A stretch of 64,000 nt of DNA from Thiobacillus sp. (GTDB lineage: Bacteria; Pseudomonadota; Gammaproteobacteria; Burkholderiales; Thiobacillaceae). The first letter of the stretch is position 1, and every line of letters starts with the position of its first letter. The notes under the pieces were generated by a model, which was given only the letters and a program-made list of their open reading frames with translations, did no database searches and was not told where the DNA came from. Shown in pieces: positions 25,947 to 35,153 of this stretch. The stretch lies in contig JAJPEP010000078.1 of the NCBI GenBank assembly GCA_021166845.1, positions 1 through 64,000 on the forward strand. The letters are read 5' to 3'. The position numbers were made by a program, and so were the translations under genes.

Positions 25947-26101
25947 CCGCCTCCGACCTGAAACTGGAAGAGCGCACCCGCTGCGAAGTCTGGACCCGCG
26001 TAATGGGCTACCACCGCCCCACGTCCAGCTTCAACAAGGGCAAACAAGGCGAACACCGCGAGCGAAAGCACTTCACCGAAAAAGCCAGCCGTCCCCGCTA
26101 A
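25943..26101 (+). CDS. Mini NrdD-like protein (anaerobic RNR C-terminal fragment)
   Basis: The 52-residue product contains ERTRCEVWTRVMGYHRPTSS, followed by FNKGKQGEHRERKHF. This resembles the Cys-containing C-terminal tail of anaerobic ribonucleoside-triphosphate reductase (NrdD). Small free-standing versions occur in several prophages. Full NrdD is about 700 residues, so this cannot be a reductase by itself; only one Cys is kept. It overlaps the HNH gene by four bases, which argues it is translated as a unit rather than decaying. Role unknown. Confidence 0.65.
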   Translation: MTASDLKLEERTRCEVWTRVMGYHRPTSSFNKGKQGEHRERKHFTEKASRPR

Positions 26102-26152
26102 AACCGCCCCCGCTAAAAGCCCGTGGCGCGTTTTAATTCGCCCCGGATAGAG

Positions 26153-26175
26153 CATGGGCTACCCCATGTTTTTTT
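26153..26175 (+). terminator. Phage late operon terminator
   Basis: CATGGG and CCCATG pair around a CTAC loop, followed by seven T residues. It lies 50 bp beyond the last phage gene. Confidence 0.8.
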
Positions 26176-26314
26176 GTTGGAGCGGGTTTACCCGCGAAAC
26201 GCCGCGCACATCGGCCTGTGTAATCTCGGTGTAAAACACTGCCGATGCGGACCAATTCATGGCGGCCAGCCCACGCAGCGGCGCGGTTTTACGGCTCATC
26301 CAGACCATTCACAC

Positions 26315-26362
26315 GCCTTCACACGGCGGGGGTCACAGGTTCAAGCCCTGTACTGCCCACCA
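26315..26362 (+). other. Phage attachment site: displaced tRNA-Val(CAC) 3' end
   Basis: This segment folds as the 3' half of a tRNA: anticodon loop TTCACAC (anticodon CAC), T-arm ACAGG/TTCAAGC/CCTGT, acceptor strand ACTGCCC, then A and encoded CCA. The bases upstream hold no D-arm and no matching 5' acceptor strand, so it is not a complete tRNA gene. A phage that integrates into a tRNA rebuilds the gene at one end and leaves the original 3' end at the other, here followed by a terminator. The whole tRNA should lie off-window to the left, beyond the integrase end. Confidence 0.8.
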
Positions 26363-26390
26363 GCCCGAACACTGCATCATGCAAACAAAA

Positions 26391-26418
26391 AGCCCCGATG
26401 ATTCGGGGCTTTTCTGTT
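26391..26418. terminator. Terminator between attachment site and cus operon
   Basis: AGCCCCGA and TCGGGGCT form an 8-bp stem around TGAT with T-rich flanks on both sides, so it can act for the tRNA on the plus strand and for cusA on the minus strand. Confidence 0.85.
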
Positions 26419-26449
26419 TTTGGCCGCTGGATTTTGGAAAGCCGTGGCG

Positions 26450-29400
26450 TCATTCGGCGTGGCCGGCGGCCTCCCGCGCGGCGCGGCGGCGCATCAGCCA
26501 GTAGGCCGCCGGGACGACGAACCGCGACAGCAGCGGCGCGCTCACCATGCCGCCGATCATGGGGGCGGCGATGCGGCCCATCACTTCGCTGCCGGTGCCG
26601 CTGCCGATCATGATCGGCAGCAGGCCGGCGACGATCACCGCCACGGTCATGGCTTTCGGCCGCACGCGCTGCACCGCGCCTTCGCGGATCGCGTTCTGCA
26701 GGCCCGCTTCGCCGGCCTGTCCGGCGGCCTGTTGCGCGGTCCAGGCGTTCTTCAGATACAGCAGCATGATGACGCCGAATTCGGCGGCGACGCCGGCCAG
26801 CGCGATGAAGCCGACGCCGGTCGCGATCGACAGGTTGTAGCCCATCGCGTAGAGGAACCACACGCCGCCGGTCAGCGCGAACGGCAGGGTGGCCATGATG
26901 AGCAGGGCCTCGTCGAAGCGGCGGAAGGTGAGGTAGAGCAGCACGAAGATGATCGCCAGGGTGGCCGGCACCACGGCTTTCAGCCGCGCGTTGGCGCGCT
27001 GCATGAATTCGAACTGGCCGGAGTAGGCGATGCTCATGCCGGGTTCGAGCTTGACGCCGGCGGCCACGGCCTGCCGCAGGTCGGCCACGGTGGACGCGAG
27101 ATCGCGTCCGCGCACGTCGACGTACACCCAGCCCGACAGCCGCGCATTCTCGCTTTTCAGCATCGGCGGCCCCTCGCTGAGCCTGACCGCGGCCACCATG
27201 CCGAGGGTGATCTGGCTGCCGCCGGGGGTGAGGATGGGCAGCGCGGCGAGCTTTTCGGGGGTGTCGCGCCATTCGCGCGGGTAGCGCACGTTGATCGGGT
27301 AGCGCGCCAGCCCCTCGACGGTCTCGCCGATGTTCTCGCCGCCGATCAGGCTCGCCACCACCGATTGCACGTCGGCGACGTTGAGGCCGTAGCGCGCGGC
27401 GGCGGCGCGGTCGATGTCGATGTCGACGTAGCGTCCGCCGGTGAGCCGTTCGGCGAGCGCGGACGACACCCCCGGCACGGTGCGGGCGATGCGCTCGACC
27501 TGCTGCGCGACGCGGTCGATGTCGGCCAGGCTGGCGCTGGCGATTTTCACCCCGATCGGGCTCTTGATGCCGGTGGCGAGCATGTCGATGCGGTTGCGGA
27601 TGGGCGGCACCCAGATGTTGGCCAGCCCCGGCACCTGCACCGCGCGATCGAGTTCCTCGACCAGCTTTTCCGGCGTCATCCCCGGCCGCCATTCTTCGCG
27701 CGGCTTGAACTGGATGATGGTCTCGAACATTTCCAGCGGCGCCGGATCGGTGGCGGTCTCGGCGCGTCCGGCCTTGCCGTAGGCGCTCGCCACCTCGGGC
27801 ACGCTGCGGATCTGGCGGTTGGTCTGCTGCAGCAGCTCGGACGCCTTCTGCGCCGACAGCCCCGGCAGCGCGCTCGGCATGTAGAGCAGGTCGCCTTCGT
27901 CGAGCGGCGGCAGGAATTCACCGCCGAGGCGGCTGATCGGCCAGGCCGCGCTGAGAAAAACCAGGGCGGCGGCGACCAGGGTGATTTTGGGGCGCGCGAG
28001 CACCGCGTCGAGCAGCGGCCGGTAGGCCCGGATCATCCAGCGGTTGAGCGGATTCCTGGTTTCGTCCGGGATGCGGCCGCGGATCCAGTAGCCCATCAGC
28101 ACCGGCACCAGCGTCACCGACAGCGCGGCGGCGGCCGCCATCGCATAGGTCTTGGTGAAGGCGAGCGGGCCGAACAGGCGGCCTTCCTGCGCTTCCAGGG
28201 TGAACACCGGAATGAACGACAGGGTGATGATGAGAAGCGAGAAGAACAGCGCCGGGCCGACCTCGCTGGCGGCGTCGACGATCACCCGCCAGTGCGCCTC
28301 GCCCTGCAGGGCCTTGCCGGGGTGCCTGTGCTGCCAGGCCTCGATGTGCTTGTGCGCGTTTTCGATCATCACCACGGCGCCGTCGACCATCGCGCCGACC
28401 GCAATCGCGATGCCGCCGAGCGACATGATGTTGGCGTTGATGCCCTGCTGGCGCATGACGACGAAGGCGATCAGCACGCCCAGCGGCAGCGAGACGATCG
28501 CCACCAGCGAGGAGCGCAGATGCCACAGGAACAGCGCGCACACCAGCGCCACCACGATGAACTCCTCGATGAGCTTGTGGCTGAGGTTGTCGATGGCGCG
28601 GTCGATCAGCGCGCTGCGGTCGTAGGTGGTGACGATCTCGACGCCCGGCGGCAGGCTGGCCGTGAGCGTTTCGAGCCGCGCCTTGACCGCCGCGATGGTC
28701 TCGCGCGCGTTCTGGTCCGAACGCAGGACCACCACGCCGCCGACGGCTTCGCCTTCGCCGTCGAGCTCGCCGATGCCGCGCCGCATTTCGGGACCGGTGC
28801 GGATCGTCGCCACGTCGCCCAGCGTCACCGGCGTGGCGCCCGCGAGCCTGAGCGGGATGGCGCGGAAGTCGGCCAGGCTTTCGAGATAGCCGCTGGCGCG
28901 CACCATGTATTCGGTTTCGGCGAGTTCCAGCAGCGCGCCGCCGCTTTCCTGGTTGGCGTCGCGAATGGCGGCGATGGCCGTCTGGTGCGGGATGCCGTAG
29001 GCGGCAAGCTTCACCGGGTCGAGCACCACCTGGTACTGCCTGACCATGCCGCCGATGGACGCGACCTCGGCCACGTTCGGCAGGGTTTTCAACTCGTATT
29101 TGAGGAACCAGTCCTGGATCGACCGCAGCTGCGCCAGGTCGTGACGGCCGGTTCGATCCACCAGCGCGTACTGGTAGATCCAGCCGACGCCGGTCGCGTC
29201 CGGGCCGAGGGCGGGCTTGGCACTGGCGGGCAGCCGCCCCTGCACCTGGCTGAGATATTCCAGCACGCGCGAGCGCGCCCAGTACAGGTCGGTGCCGTCC
29301 TCGAAAATCACGTACACGAAGCTGTCGCCGAAAAACGAGTAGCCGCGCACCGTCTTCGCGCCCGGCACCGACAGCATGGTGGTGGCGAGCGGATAGGTGA

Positions 29401-29593
29401 CCTGGTTCTCGACGATCTGCGGCGCCTGCCCGGCGTAGGGCGTACGGATGATGACCTGCACGTCGGACAGGTCGGGCAGCGCATCGATCGGCGTCGTCTT
29501 CACCGACCACACGCCCCAGGCCACGACGAACAGCGTCGCCAGCAGCACCAGGAAACGGTTGCCTACCGACCAGCGGATGAGGTTTGCGATCAT
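26450..29593 (-). CDS. cusA: Copper/silver efflux RND transporter CusA
   Basis: The 1,047-residue protein is a heavy-metal RND pump of the CusA (monovalent Cu/Ag) branch. The N-terminus [20 protein letters not shown] starts the first membrane helix. The characteristic [38 protein letters not shown] and [27 protein letters not shown] segments follow. The central membrane domain carries [17 protein letters not shown] and the C-terminal one [18 protein letters not shown]. Trimers in the inner membrane take up Cu(I) or Ag(I) from periplasm and cytosol and pass it to CusB/CusC. The start overlaps the cusB stop by four bases. Full length; no damage is visible. Confidence 0.95.
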   Translation of the reverse strand: MIANLIRWSVGNRFLVLLATLFVVAWGVWSVKTTPIDALPDLSDVQVIIRTPYAGQAPQIVENQVTYPLATTMLSVPGAKTVRGYSFFGDSFVYVIFEDGTDLYWARSRVLEYLSQVQGRLPASAKPALGPDATGVGWIYQYALVDRTGRHDLAQLRSIQDWFLKYELKTLPNVAEVASIGGMVRQYQVVLDPVKLAAYGIPHQTAIAAIRDANQESGGALLELAETEYMVRASGYLESLADFRAIPLRLAGATPVTLGDVATIRTGPEMRRGIGELDGEGEAVGGVVVLRSDQNARETIAAVKARLETLTASLPPGVEIVTTYDRSALIDRAIDNLSHKLIEEFIVVALVCALFLWHLRSSLVAIVSLPLGVLIAFVVMRQQGINANIMSLGGIAIAVGAMVDGAVVMIENAHKHIEAWQHRHPGKALQGEAHWRVIVDAASEVGPALFFSLLIITLSFIPVFTLEAQEGRLFGPLAFTKTYAMAAAAALSVTLVPVLMGYWIRGRIPDETRNPLNRWMIRAYRPLLDAVLARPKITLVAAALVFLSAAWPISRLGGEFLPPLDEGDLLYMPSALPGLSAQKASELLQQTNRQIRSVPEVASAYGKAGRAETATDPAPLEMFETIIQFKPREEWRPGMTPEKLVEELDRAVQVPGLANIWVPPIRNRIDMLATGIKSPIGVKIASASLADIDRVAQQVERIARTVPGVSSALAERLTGGRYVDIDIDRAAAARYGLNVADVQSVVASLIGGENIGETVEGLARYPINVRYPREWRDTPEKLAALPILTPGGSQITLGMVAAVRLSEGPPMLKSENARLSGWVYVDVRGRDLASTVADLRQAVAAGVKLEPGMSIAYSGQFEFMQRANARLKAVVPATLAIIFVLLYLTFRRFDEALLIMATLPFALTGGVWFLYAMGYNLSIATGVGFIALAGVAAEFGVIMLLYLKNAWTAQQAAGQAGEAGLQNAIREGAVQRVRPKAMTVAVIVAGLLPIMIGSGTGSEVMGRIAAPMIGGMVSAPLLSRFVVPAAYWLMRRRAAREAAGHAE

Positions 29594-31077
29594 TTCGCGC
29601 TCCCGCGCTTGTCGAGCTTCTCGACCAGCAGGCCGTCGTCCGTCTGGCGCATGCCGACGCGCACCCGGTCGCCGGCTTTCAGCCCGTGCGCGAGTTCGGG
29701 TCGCGCCAGCGGAAACACCATGGTCATGCCCGGCATCGACAGCGATTCGAACGGACCGTGCGTGAGCGTCGCCTCCTCGCCGTCGATGTCCTCGATGACC
29801 GCGTCGGCTTCATGCAGCGGCGCAGCGGGCGCGCCGCTGCCCGGTGCGGATGCGAGGCGGTCGAGCACGCCCTGCAGGCTGGCCTCGGAATCGATCAGGA
29901 ACTGTCCGCTGGCGACTACCTGCTGGCCTTCGGCAAGCCCCGTCAGCACTTCGGTGCGCTCGTTCGCCTGGCGCCCGAGCGTGACCTCGACCGGGCGGTA
30001 GCGCCCCTGGTCCTCCGCCACGATCACCAGCGCGCGGCGGCTGCCGCGGATCACCGCCTCGCTCGGCACGGTGAGCGCGGACGCGGTCGCACCCGCGATC
30101 CGCACCTCGGCGCTGAGGCCGGGGCGAATGCGGCCGTCGCGGTTGGGCAGCTCGATGCGCACAGTGAGCGCGCGCGCCGCCGGGTCGACGCCCGGCAGGA
30201 TGGTGATGACCCGTCCGCGGACGGTCTCGCCGGGAAACGCGGCGAAGCGCGCCTCGGCGGTATGCCCGCTGCGCACCAGGCCCGCCTGCGCCTGCGGCAC
30301 CGCCACATCGAGCCACACGCTGGCGATGCCGTTGATGCGCGCCAGCGTCTGCCCGACGGACAGCGTCATGCCGGGCCGCACGTCGAGCGACTGCAGCTCG
30401 CCGCCGATGGGCGCGGTGATCGCGCTGCGGTCCTGCACCCGGCCGCTTGCCTTGACCTCGCGGATCAGCCGCTCCGGCATGCCGGCGAGCCGCATCCGCG
30501 CCTCGGCGGCGGCGGTCAGTTCGGCGTCGCCGATGGCCTTCAAGGCCAGGTATTCCTGTTGCGCCGCCGCCCACTGCGGCACCAGCAGCTCGGCGATGAG
30601 GGCGCCGGCTTTGACCACGTCGCCCGGCGCCAGACGCGCCACCCGTTCGACGTAGCCGCCGCTGCGCACCTGCACGATGGCGATGTCGCGTTCGTTGTAA
30701 CGCACCACGCCGGTGGCGTGCAGCGTCTCCGAAATATCGGTGCGGGTGACTGGCGCGAGTCGCATCCCCAGATTCTGCGCGACGCTGGGGTCTATGCTCA
30801 CGCTGGCGGCATCGCCGCCCTCGTCGGCGTATTTGGGCACCAGATCCATGTCCATGAAGGGCGACTTGCCGGGCTTGTCGAAGTGCTGCGACGGCACCAT
30901 CGGGTCGTACCAGTAGAGCACGCGGCGTTGGTCGGCGGGCGCTGCGGGGGCGTCCTGCGCGGCGGCAGGCGGCTGTCGGGTCTGCGACCACAGCATGGTG
31001 CCTGCCGCGCCCAGCGCGATCAGCACGACGGCGGCGGCGAGGCGACCGACAAGCGGCTTGAAGGAAGGGGGGTTCAT
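29590..31077 (-). CDS. cusB: Efflux adaptor CusB with fused CusF-like domain
   Basis: The 495-residue periplasmic adaptor starts at 31077 with one membrane anchor ([20 protein letters not shown]). Residues about 50-80 ([19 protein letters not shown], then [11 protein letters not shown]) form the metal-binding motif seen in CusB-type adaptors. Barrel-sandwich and beta-barrel domains follow ([23 protein letters not shown]). The last 75 residues contain [25 protein letters not shown], which matches the metal site of the CusF chaperone (His, Met, Met). In E. coli CusF is a separate protein; here it is fused and could hand copper directly to the pump. The gene overlaps cusC and cusA by four bases each. 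Confidence 0.93.
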   Translation of the reverse strand: MNPPSFKPLVGRLAAAVVLIALGAAGTMLWSQTRQPPAAAQDAPAAPADQRRVLYWYDPMVPSQHFDKPGKSPFMDMDLVPKYADEGGDAASVSIDPSVAQNLGMRLAPVTRTDISETLHATGVVRYNERDIAIVQVRSGGYVERVARLAPGDVVKAGALIAELLVPQWAAAQQEYLALKAIGDAELTAAAEARMRLAGMPERLIREVKASGRVQDRSAITAPIGGELQSLDVRPGMTLSVGQTLARINGIASVWLDVAVPQAQAGLVRSGHTAEARFAAFPGETVRGRVITILPGVDPAARALTVRIELPNRDGRIRPGLSAEVRIAGATASALTVPSEAVIRGSRRALVIVAEDQGRYRPVEVTLGRQANERTEVLTGLAEGQQVVASGQFLIDSEASLQGVLDRLASAPGSGAPAAPLHEADAVIEDIDGEEATLTHGPFESLSMPGMTMVFPLARPELAHGLKAGDRVRVGMRQTDDGLLVEKLDKRGSAK

Positions 31078-32339
31078 GGCTGGACTCCGGATTCGTCGGG
31101 TTGGGCGTAGGTGAAGTGGAGGCGGGCGGCCATTTCGTCGCGCGCCCCGGCAAGTTCGATCGCCTTGAGTTCGGCGTCGATGCGCGCGCGCCGGGCGCCG
31201 ATCAGTTCGGCCAGGCTGCCCTGTCCGCCGCGCCAGGCGGCCAGCGTCAGCGCCACCTTTTCCTGCGCCAGCGGCACCAGCACCTCGTTCTGGCGGGCGA
31301 GCGCCCGGTCGAGCCGCCGGTACTCGGCCAGATCGGCGTCGAGCTCGGCGTTGTGGGCGCGCAATTGCGCCTGGTAGTCGGCGTCGAGCGCGGCGCGCTC
31401 GGCCACCCGCGCGGCAATCAGCGGATTTTGGCGGGTGGACGCGAACACCGGCAGATCGAATCCGAGCTCGATGCCGGCCATGTTGCCGAACTGCGAACCG
31501 CGCTGCTGGTACACCACGCCCAGGCGCCAGTCGGGCCGGGTGGCCGCCCGCGCGAGGTCGGTTTCGGCGTCGAGCACGCGCGCTTCGTGGCTGTATAAGG
31601 CGAGTTCGGGGTGCTGTTCGAGGCGGTGCGCGAGGTGGCCGGGGTCGATCGGCCATTGCGGCGGCGCACCTGCGAGCGGCCAGTCGGCGGCATCGCCGAC
31701 CCAGCGCCGCAGCGCGGCGATGGCCTGCGTGCGGCGCGCGTCGAGCGCGTCCTCGCGTTCGGCGATCAGCGCGGCTTCCTCGCGCGGCAGCACGGCGTCG
31801 CTCGCCATGCCGCCGCCGCCCGCCAGGCGCGCGCGCACGGCGGCGTCGAACAGGCGGTTTTCATCGTAGAGCGCGGCGATGCGCCGCAGCTGCGCCTCGG
31901 CGCTGTGGCGCCGGATCCACGCCTGCGCGGTTTGCCGCAGCACGCTCTGGCGCACCACCCGCATCCCGGCCTCGGCCAGCCCGACCCGCCCCGTCGCCGC
32001 GCCGGCGCGCGCGCCGCGCTTGGCGGCGTTGGGGAACGCCTGCATCACGCCGATCGTGCGCATGGTCATGGGTTCGCTGTCGAGGCTGAAGCGGTCGGCG
32101 CCCTCGATCGGCACGTTGGCGAGCCCCAGCGTGAGTTGCGGGTCGGGCAGGGCGCCCGCCGGAATCGCGCTCTGGCGCGCCGCGGCGATCCTGCTCGCGC
32201 TCGCCGACAGCGCCGGCGTTTCATGCAGCGCCCGCGTCAGCGCATCGTCAAAGCCGAGCGGGGCAGCGCCCGCGCCCGCTATCCACCCCGCCCACAACGG
32301 GGCGGCAAGCCAGTAAGGCAGTTTGAAAAACATGGTCAT
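31074..32339 (-). CDS. cusC: Outer-membrane efflux channel CusC
   Basis: The 421-residue TolC-family protein forms the outer-membrane exit duct of the Cus pump. The signal peptide is MTMFFKLPYWLAAPLWAGWI and the mature part begins APLGFDDALTRAL. Typical helical repeats are seen (TPALSASASRIAAARQSAIP; LAAWRGGQGSLAELIGARR). The start at 32339 has GGAG seven bases upstream; an in-frame ATG at 32369 has no such site. It lies 54 bp downstream of the small Cys/His-rich protein on the same strand, so all four genes are probably one operon. Confidence 0.88.
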   Translation of the reverse strand: MTMFFKLPYWLAAPLWAGWIAGAGAAPLGFDDALTRALHETPALSASASRIAAARQSAIPAGALPDPQLTLGLANVPIEGADRFSLDSEPMTMRTIGVMQAFPNAAKRGARAGAATGRVGLAEAGMRVVRQSVLRQTAQAWIRRHSAEAQLRRIAALYDENRLFDAAVRARLAGGGGMASDAVLPREEAALIAEREDALDARRTQAIAALRRWVGDAADWPLAGAPPQWPIDPGHLAHRLEQHPELALYSHEARVLDAETDLARAATRPDWRLGVVYQQRGSQFGNMAGIELGFDLPVFASTRQNPLIAARVAERAALDADYQAQLRAHNAELDADLAEYRRLDRALARQNEVLVPLAQEKVALTLAAWRGGQGSLAELIGARRARIDAELKAIELAGARDEMAARLHFTYAQPDESGVQP

Positions 32340-32393
32340 GCTCCATCTCCGGATGACGCGGTGCGCCATTTTCCGCGCCGGATGGCGCGGGAC

Positions 32394-32735
32394 TCAACTG
32401 AGAGGGCTTTGCGGGGTGGGCGGTCGCCAGAGCGGGACCGGAAAGACGGACTGCGCCCACATGGGGGGCGTGGCGTGGGCCTGGAAGACAGCCGGCAGGG
32501 GCGGGATGAAGGCGCGGCTGCCGATCGCGGGATGGCCGCATTGGCAGGACAGGTCGGATGCGCAGGGCGTGTCCTGGCTGTCCTCATCGTGGCAGCAGTC
32601 GTGCGCCGCCGCGGTTTCGATGCTGGCCGCCGCCTCCGCCATCGGGCAGCTGGCGGCCGCCATCACGCCCGCCAGCGCCTGCGCCGGGAGGGCGAGCGAG
32701 ATCAGCAAAGCGAAGAGTATCCGGAGCGAGCGCAT
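32394..32735 (-). CDS. Small exported Cys/His-rich protein, probable metal binder
   Basis: The 113-residue product has a signal peptide (MRSLRILFALLISLALPAQALAG) and a Cys/His/Asp cluster: AHDCCHDEDSQDTPCASDLSCQCGHP. Short proteins of this kind are common at the start of proteobacterial cus/czc operons and are thought to bind copper or sense metal stress in the periplasm, though none is mechanistically settled. The start at 32735 is chosen because it begins the signal peptide; the frame is open further upstream. It leads the cusCBA genes. Confidence 0.7.
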   Translation of the reverse strand: MRSLRILFALLISLALPAQALAGVMAAASCPMAEAAASIETAAAHDCCHDEDSQDTPCASDLSCQCGHPAIGSRAFIPPLPAVFQAHATPPMWAQSVFPVPLWRPPTPQSPLS

Positions 32736-32783
32736 ACGCAAGTCTGGGCGGGGGCGGCCGGTCCTGTCAAGGCACGTCAGGGG

Positions 32784-32798
32784 CTGGCAGCCTGCCAG
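32784..32798. promoter_or_regulatory. Inverted repeat upstream of the cus operon
   Basis: CTGGCAG and CTGCCAG form 7-bp arms around one base, 49 bp upstream of the small metal-protein start, with a TTGACA match (32764-32769, minus strand) between them. It may be an operator of the cus operon; it has no T-run, so it is not an obvious terminator for the kinase gene ending at 32827. Confidence 0.4.
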
Positions 32799-32826
32799 AC
32801 GCGGCACGGTCAACTTGCGCGCCGGG

Positions 32827-34185
32827 CTAGCCGTTCCATGCCGCACGCAGCACGATTCTGCCGGCAGCGGGACGCGCCGCCGTAAAACGCCCTCCCGACA
32901 GGGTCGTCAATTCGAGCATCTTGGCAAAGCGCGATTCCGGATCCGGGTCGATTTCGATCAGCGTGGTTGCCGCCAGGTCGGGGGATTCCGACGGCGTGTC
33001 GTCGATCAGCAGGGCGAGGGCGCCCCGGTCCCGCCGCAGGGCGATCCGGATGCGGTCGGAATCGGTGTGGAGGGCGATGTCATCGAGCGCGAGCACGATG
33101 ATGCGGTAGAGGATGACTTTCAGCGGCGCGGGGATGTCCTTCTCCTGCAGGGAAATATCCTGCAGGGTCCGGATTCCCGGGTGCTGCTGCTGGAAACTCC
33201 GGCACACGCTGTTGATCGTCGGCAACAGCCCGAGGTCGTCGATGCTGGACGGCCGCAGTTCGGTCGCGATGGTGCGGACATCCTCGATCGCGCTTTGCAG
33301 CACCGGGATGAGCGACGTCATCGATTTGCCGACGGTATCGTCGCCGTTCATTCTTTGCCGGCTGTTTTCCAGGTTCAGCTTGACGGCACTGAGGGTCTGC
33401 GCAAGGCCTTCGTGCAATTCGATGGCGATCTTCTTTTTGTTCGATTCTTCGTTTTTCAGCATGCGGGCGGACAGGATTTCAAGCGTTTCCGTCCGCTCGC
33501 GGATGGTCTGGTTCTGCGAATCGATGATGTTGCGCGCGCGCCGCACGACGAGCAGCAGGGCGGCGTAGAGCGCCGTCAGGATGAGCAGGGCGCCCGCCAC
33601 GATGATGAACCCGGTCCGCTCGTTCTGGCGCACCAGGTCGTTCACATCGGTGTAGATTTCGAACACTCCCAGAACCGGCTCGGTTGCGCTGGCGCGGATC
33701 GGGATGTAGGTCTGCATCAGGTTGTCTTCCTCGGTGGCCTTGTCGTAGCTGTTGAAACTGTCGCGGTAAATCAGGGTGTCGGCGACGCGGCCGTTGATCG
33801 CCGAGATGAAGCCCGGGTTGTTGCGCTGGTCGGCGCCGATCTGCGCGGTCTTGGTCGAGAAGGCGACCACGCCATTCCGGTTGTAGATCTTGATCCTGAC
33901 AACCGAGCTTTCGTGCATCAGCGAATGGATGGCCGCGGCCAGTTCAGGGGGCGGCGGGCGATAGCTGACGTTGACCAGACCGGGCTGCGTGACCGCGTTG
34001 AGATAATCGGTCAGAGCAGGCCTCACCGAATTGAGGGCGGTCCGCGCCAGGGCCAGGTTGCTGCGCTCGGCCAGCTGCATGATTCCCTGGATGGCGACCT
34101 GCCTGTAAAACATGGCGATCAGCAGCGCGGTGGCGAGGACGGCCACAAGGCTTGCGACCGAATAAAAACGCAGCAGCTTGAACAT
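32827..34185 (-). CDS. NarX-type sensor kinase with degenerate ATPase domain
   Basis: The 452-residue protein has two membrane segments (residues about 5-25 and 185-210) around a periplasmic sensor region. A HisKA_3-type helix follows, NKKKIAIELHEGLAQTLSAVKLNLE, with His258 as candidate phosphate acceptor. The ATPase part is abnormal: where the family has DNGxGF and GLLSMRERA glycine boxes, this protein has LLIDDTPSESPDLA and MLELTTLSGG, and the N-box Asn pair is replaced (LALDDIALH). ATP binding is therefore doubtful. GAAGGGAA precedes the ATG. It is divergent from the transglycosylase gene. Confidence 0.75.
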   Translation of the reverse strand: MFKLLRFYSVASLVAVLATALLIAMFYRQVAIQGIMQLAERSNLALARTALNSVRPALTDYLNAVTQPGLVNVSYRPPPPELAAAIHSLMHESSVVRIKIYNRNGVVAFSTKTAQIGADQRNNPGFISAINGRVADTLIYRDSFNSYDKATEEDNLMQTYIPIRASATEPVLGVFEIYTDVNDLVRQNERTGFIIVAGALLILTALYAALLLVVRRARNIIDSQNQTIRERTETLEILSARMLKNEESNKKKIAIELHEGLAQTLSAVKLNLENSRQRMNGDDTVGKSMTSLIPVLQSAIEDVRTIATELRPSSIDDLGLLPTINSVCRSFQQQHPGIRTLQDISLQEKDIPAPLKVILYRIIVLALDDIALHTDSDRIRIALRRDRGALALLIDDTPSESPDLAATTLIEIDPDPESRFAKMLELTTLSGGRFTAARPAAGRIVLRAAWNG

Positions 34186-34354
34186 GGGAATTCCCTTCGC
34201 GGAATCGCGTGTCATCCGGGAAAACACGATATTCCCTGAGCGGGGCACATGGCAATCCCCGCAACGCCATTTACAGGGTTCACTGTATTGCTTCGGCTTG
34301 CCGCGCCTCATAGGCTTGGGGGCACGAAGCTATCCTTTCCGGCGGGGGTTTCCC

Positions 34355-34978
34355 ATGAGCGTGCAGGGGACTGCCTTGATTGCGCTGTTGTTCGGACTCT
34401 GCCTGGGGCGGCCGGGGTGGGCGGATATCTACGCCTTCACGGATGCCGACGGCACGGTATCCCTCAGCAATGTGCCGGCCGACGCGCGTTATGCCGTCCT
34501 GATTGCCGCGCCGCAGCCTGCGGCCGGCGTGGTGTCGGTGGCCAAGCCCGGCAAACCCGGCCCGGGCCTTGCCGGAAAAGCCCGCTACGAGCGGATGGTC
34601 GAGGAGATTTCCCAGACCTACGGCCTCGAAAGCGCGCTGCTCCATGCCGTGATTTCGGTCGAATCGAGCTACAACCCGAAGGCGGTCTCGAACAAGGGCG
34701 CGGCCGGCCTGATGCAGCTGATGCCCGCAACCGCCAGGCGCTACGGGGTGGCCGATGCGTTCGATCCGGCGCAAAACCTGGGCGGCGGCGCGCGCTACCT
34801 GCGGGATCTGCTGGCGATGTTCGACAGCGACGTAAGTCTGGCGCTCGCAGCCTTCAATGCCGGCGAAAACGCCGTGATGAAATACGGCAAGCGCATCCCC
34901 CCCTATCGCGAAACCCTTCGCTATGTGCCGCGGGTGCTCGATTATTACCGGCGCTACCGGGAATCTTCTGGCTCTTAG
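34355..34978 (+). CDS. Lytic transglycosylase (Slt/MltC-type)
   Basis: The 207-residue exported protein has a signal-like N-terminus (TALIALLFGLCLGRPGWADIYAF) and a DUF4124-like leading segment (YAFTDADGTVSLSNVPADARY). A transglycosylase domain follows: ALLHAVISVESSYNPKAVSNKGAAGLMQLMPATARRYGV, with catalytic Glu in the ESSYNP motif, and LALAAFNAGENAVMKYGKRIPPYRET. It cleaves peptidoglycan, often to make room for envelope machines. The start at 34355 is preceded by GGCGGGGG. A degenerate second copy of parts of this gene occurs at about 38,713-38,800. Confidence 0.9.
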   Translation: MSVQGTALIALLFGLCLGRPGWADIYAFTDADGTVSLSNVPADARYAVLIAAPQPAAGVVSVAKPGKPGPGLAGKARYERMVEEISQTYGLESALLHAVISVESSYNPKAVSNKGAAGLMQLMPATARRYGVADAFDPAQNLGGGARYLRDLLAMFDSDVSLALAAFNAGENAVMKYGKRIPPYRETLRYVPRVLDYYRRYRESSGS

Positions 34979-34995
34979 CCGCCGCGAGTCCACCC

Positions 34996-35120
34996 AGCAG
35001 GCCGAATTACGGTGCATCCATCCGACGAATGCGGGTTAATCGGTATGGCTGCGAGCAGGCTCGATGCCTAACAATCCAGGATCAATGGGTCACGATCGGC
35101 CTGCCCGGCGATCGATGATC
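34996..35120 (+). repeat. Leader repeat, copy A
   Basis: This stretch downstream of the transglycosylase (starting CAGGCCGAATTACG and including GGCTCGATGCCTAACA and CAATGGGTCACGATCGG) is an imperfect direct repeat of about 38,807-38,920. Copy A precedes the cytochrome gene, copy B the two-receiver regulator. It marks a duplication and may carry promoter sequence. Confidence 0.65.
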
Positions 35121-35153
35121 GAGTCGATCCGGTATGCCATGGGGAGGAGCATC

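Noticed and set aside
4871-26101. Second variable repeat for the same template
   Set aside because: By eye I found no other stretch matching the AGAWAVNL/VGFRA template pattern in the phage genes; a systematic search over the whole genome is still needed.
26256-26362. Complete tRNA-Val gene
   Set aside because: Only the anticodon loop to CCA end is present; no D-arm or 5' acceptor strand can be found upstream.
26420-30001. 1,193-residue open frame on the plus strand opposite cusA
   Set aside because: It is antisense to a clearly recognisable CusA. Its composition (His/Arg/Gly rich) has no protein-family character.
32342-32369. Upstream start for cusC at 32369
   Set aside because: The added residues (MAHRVIRRWS) precede the natural signal peptide and lack a ribosome site; 32339 has GGAG at the right distance.
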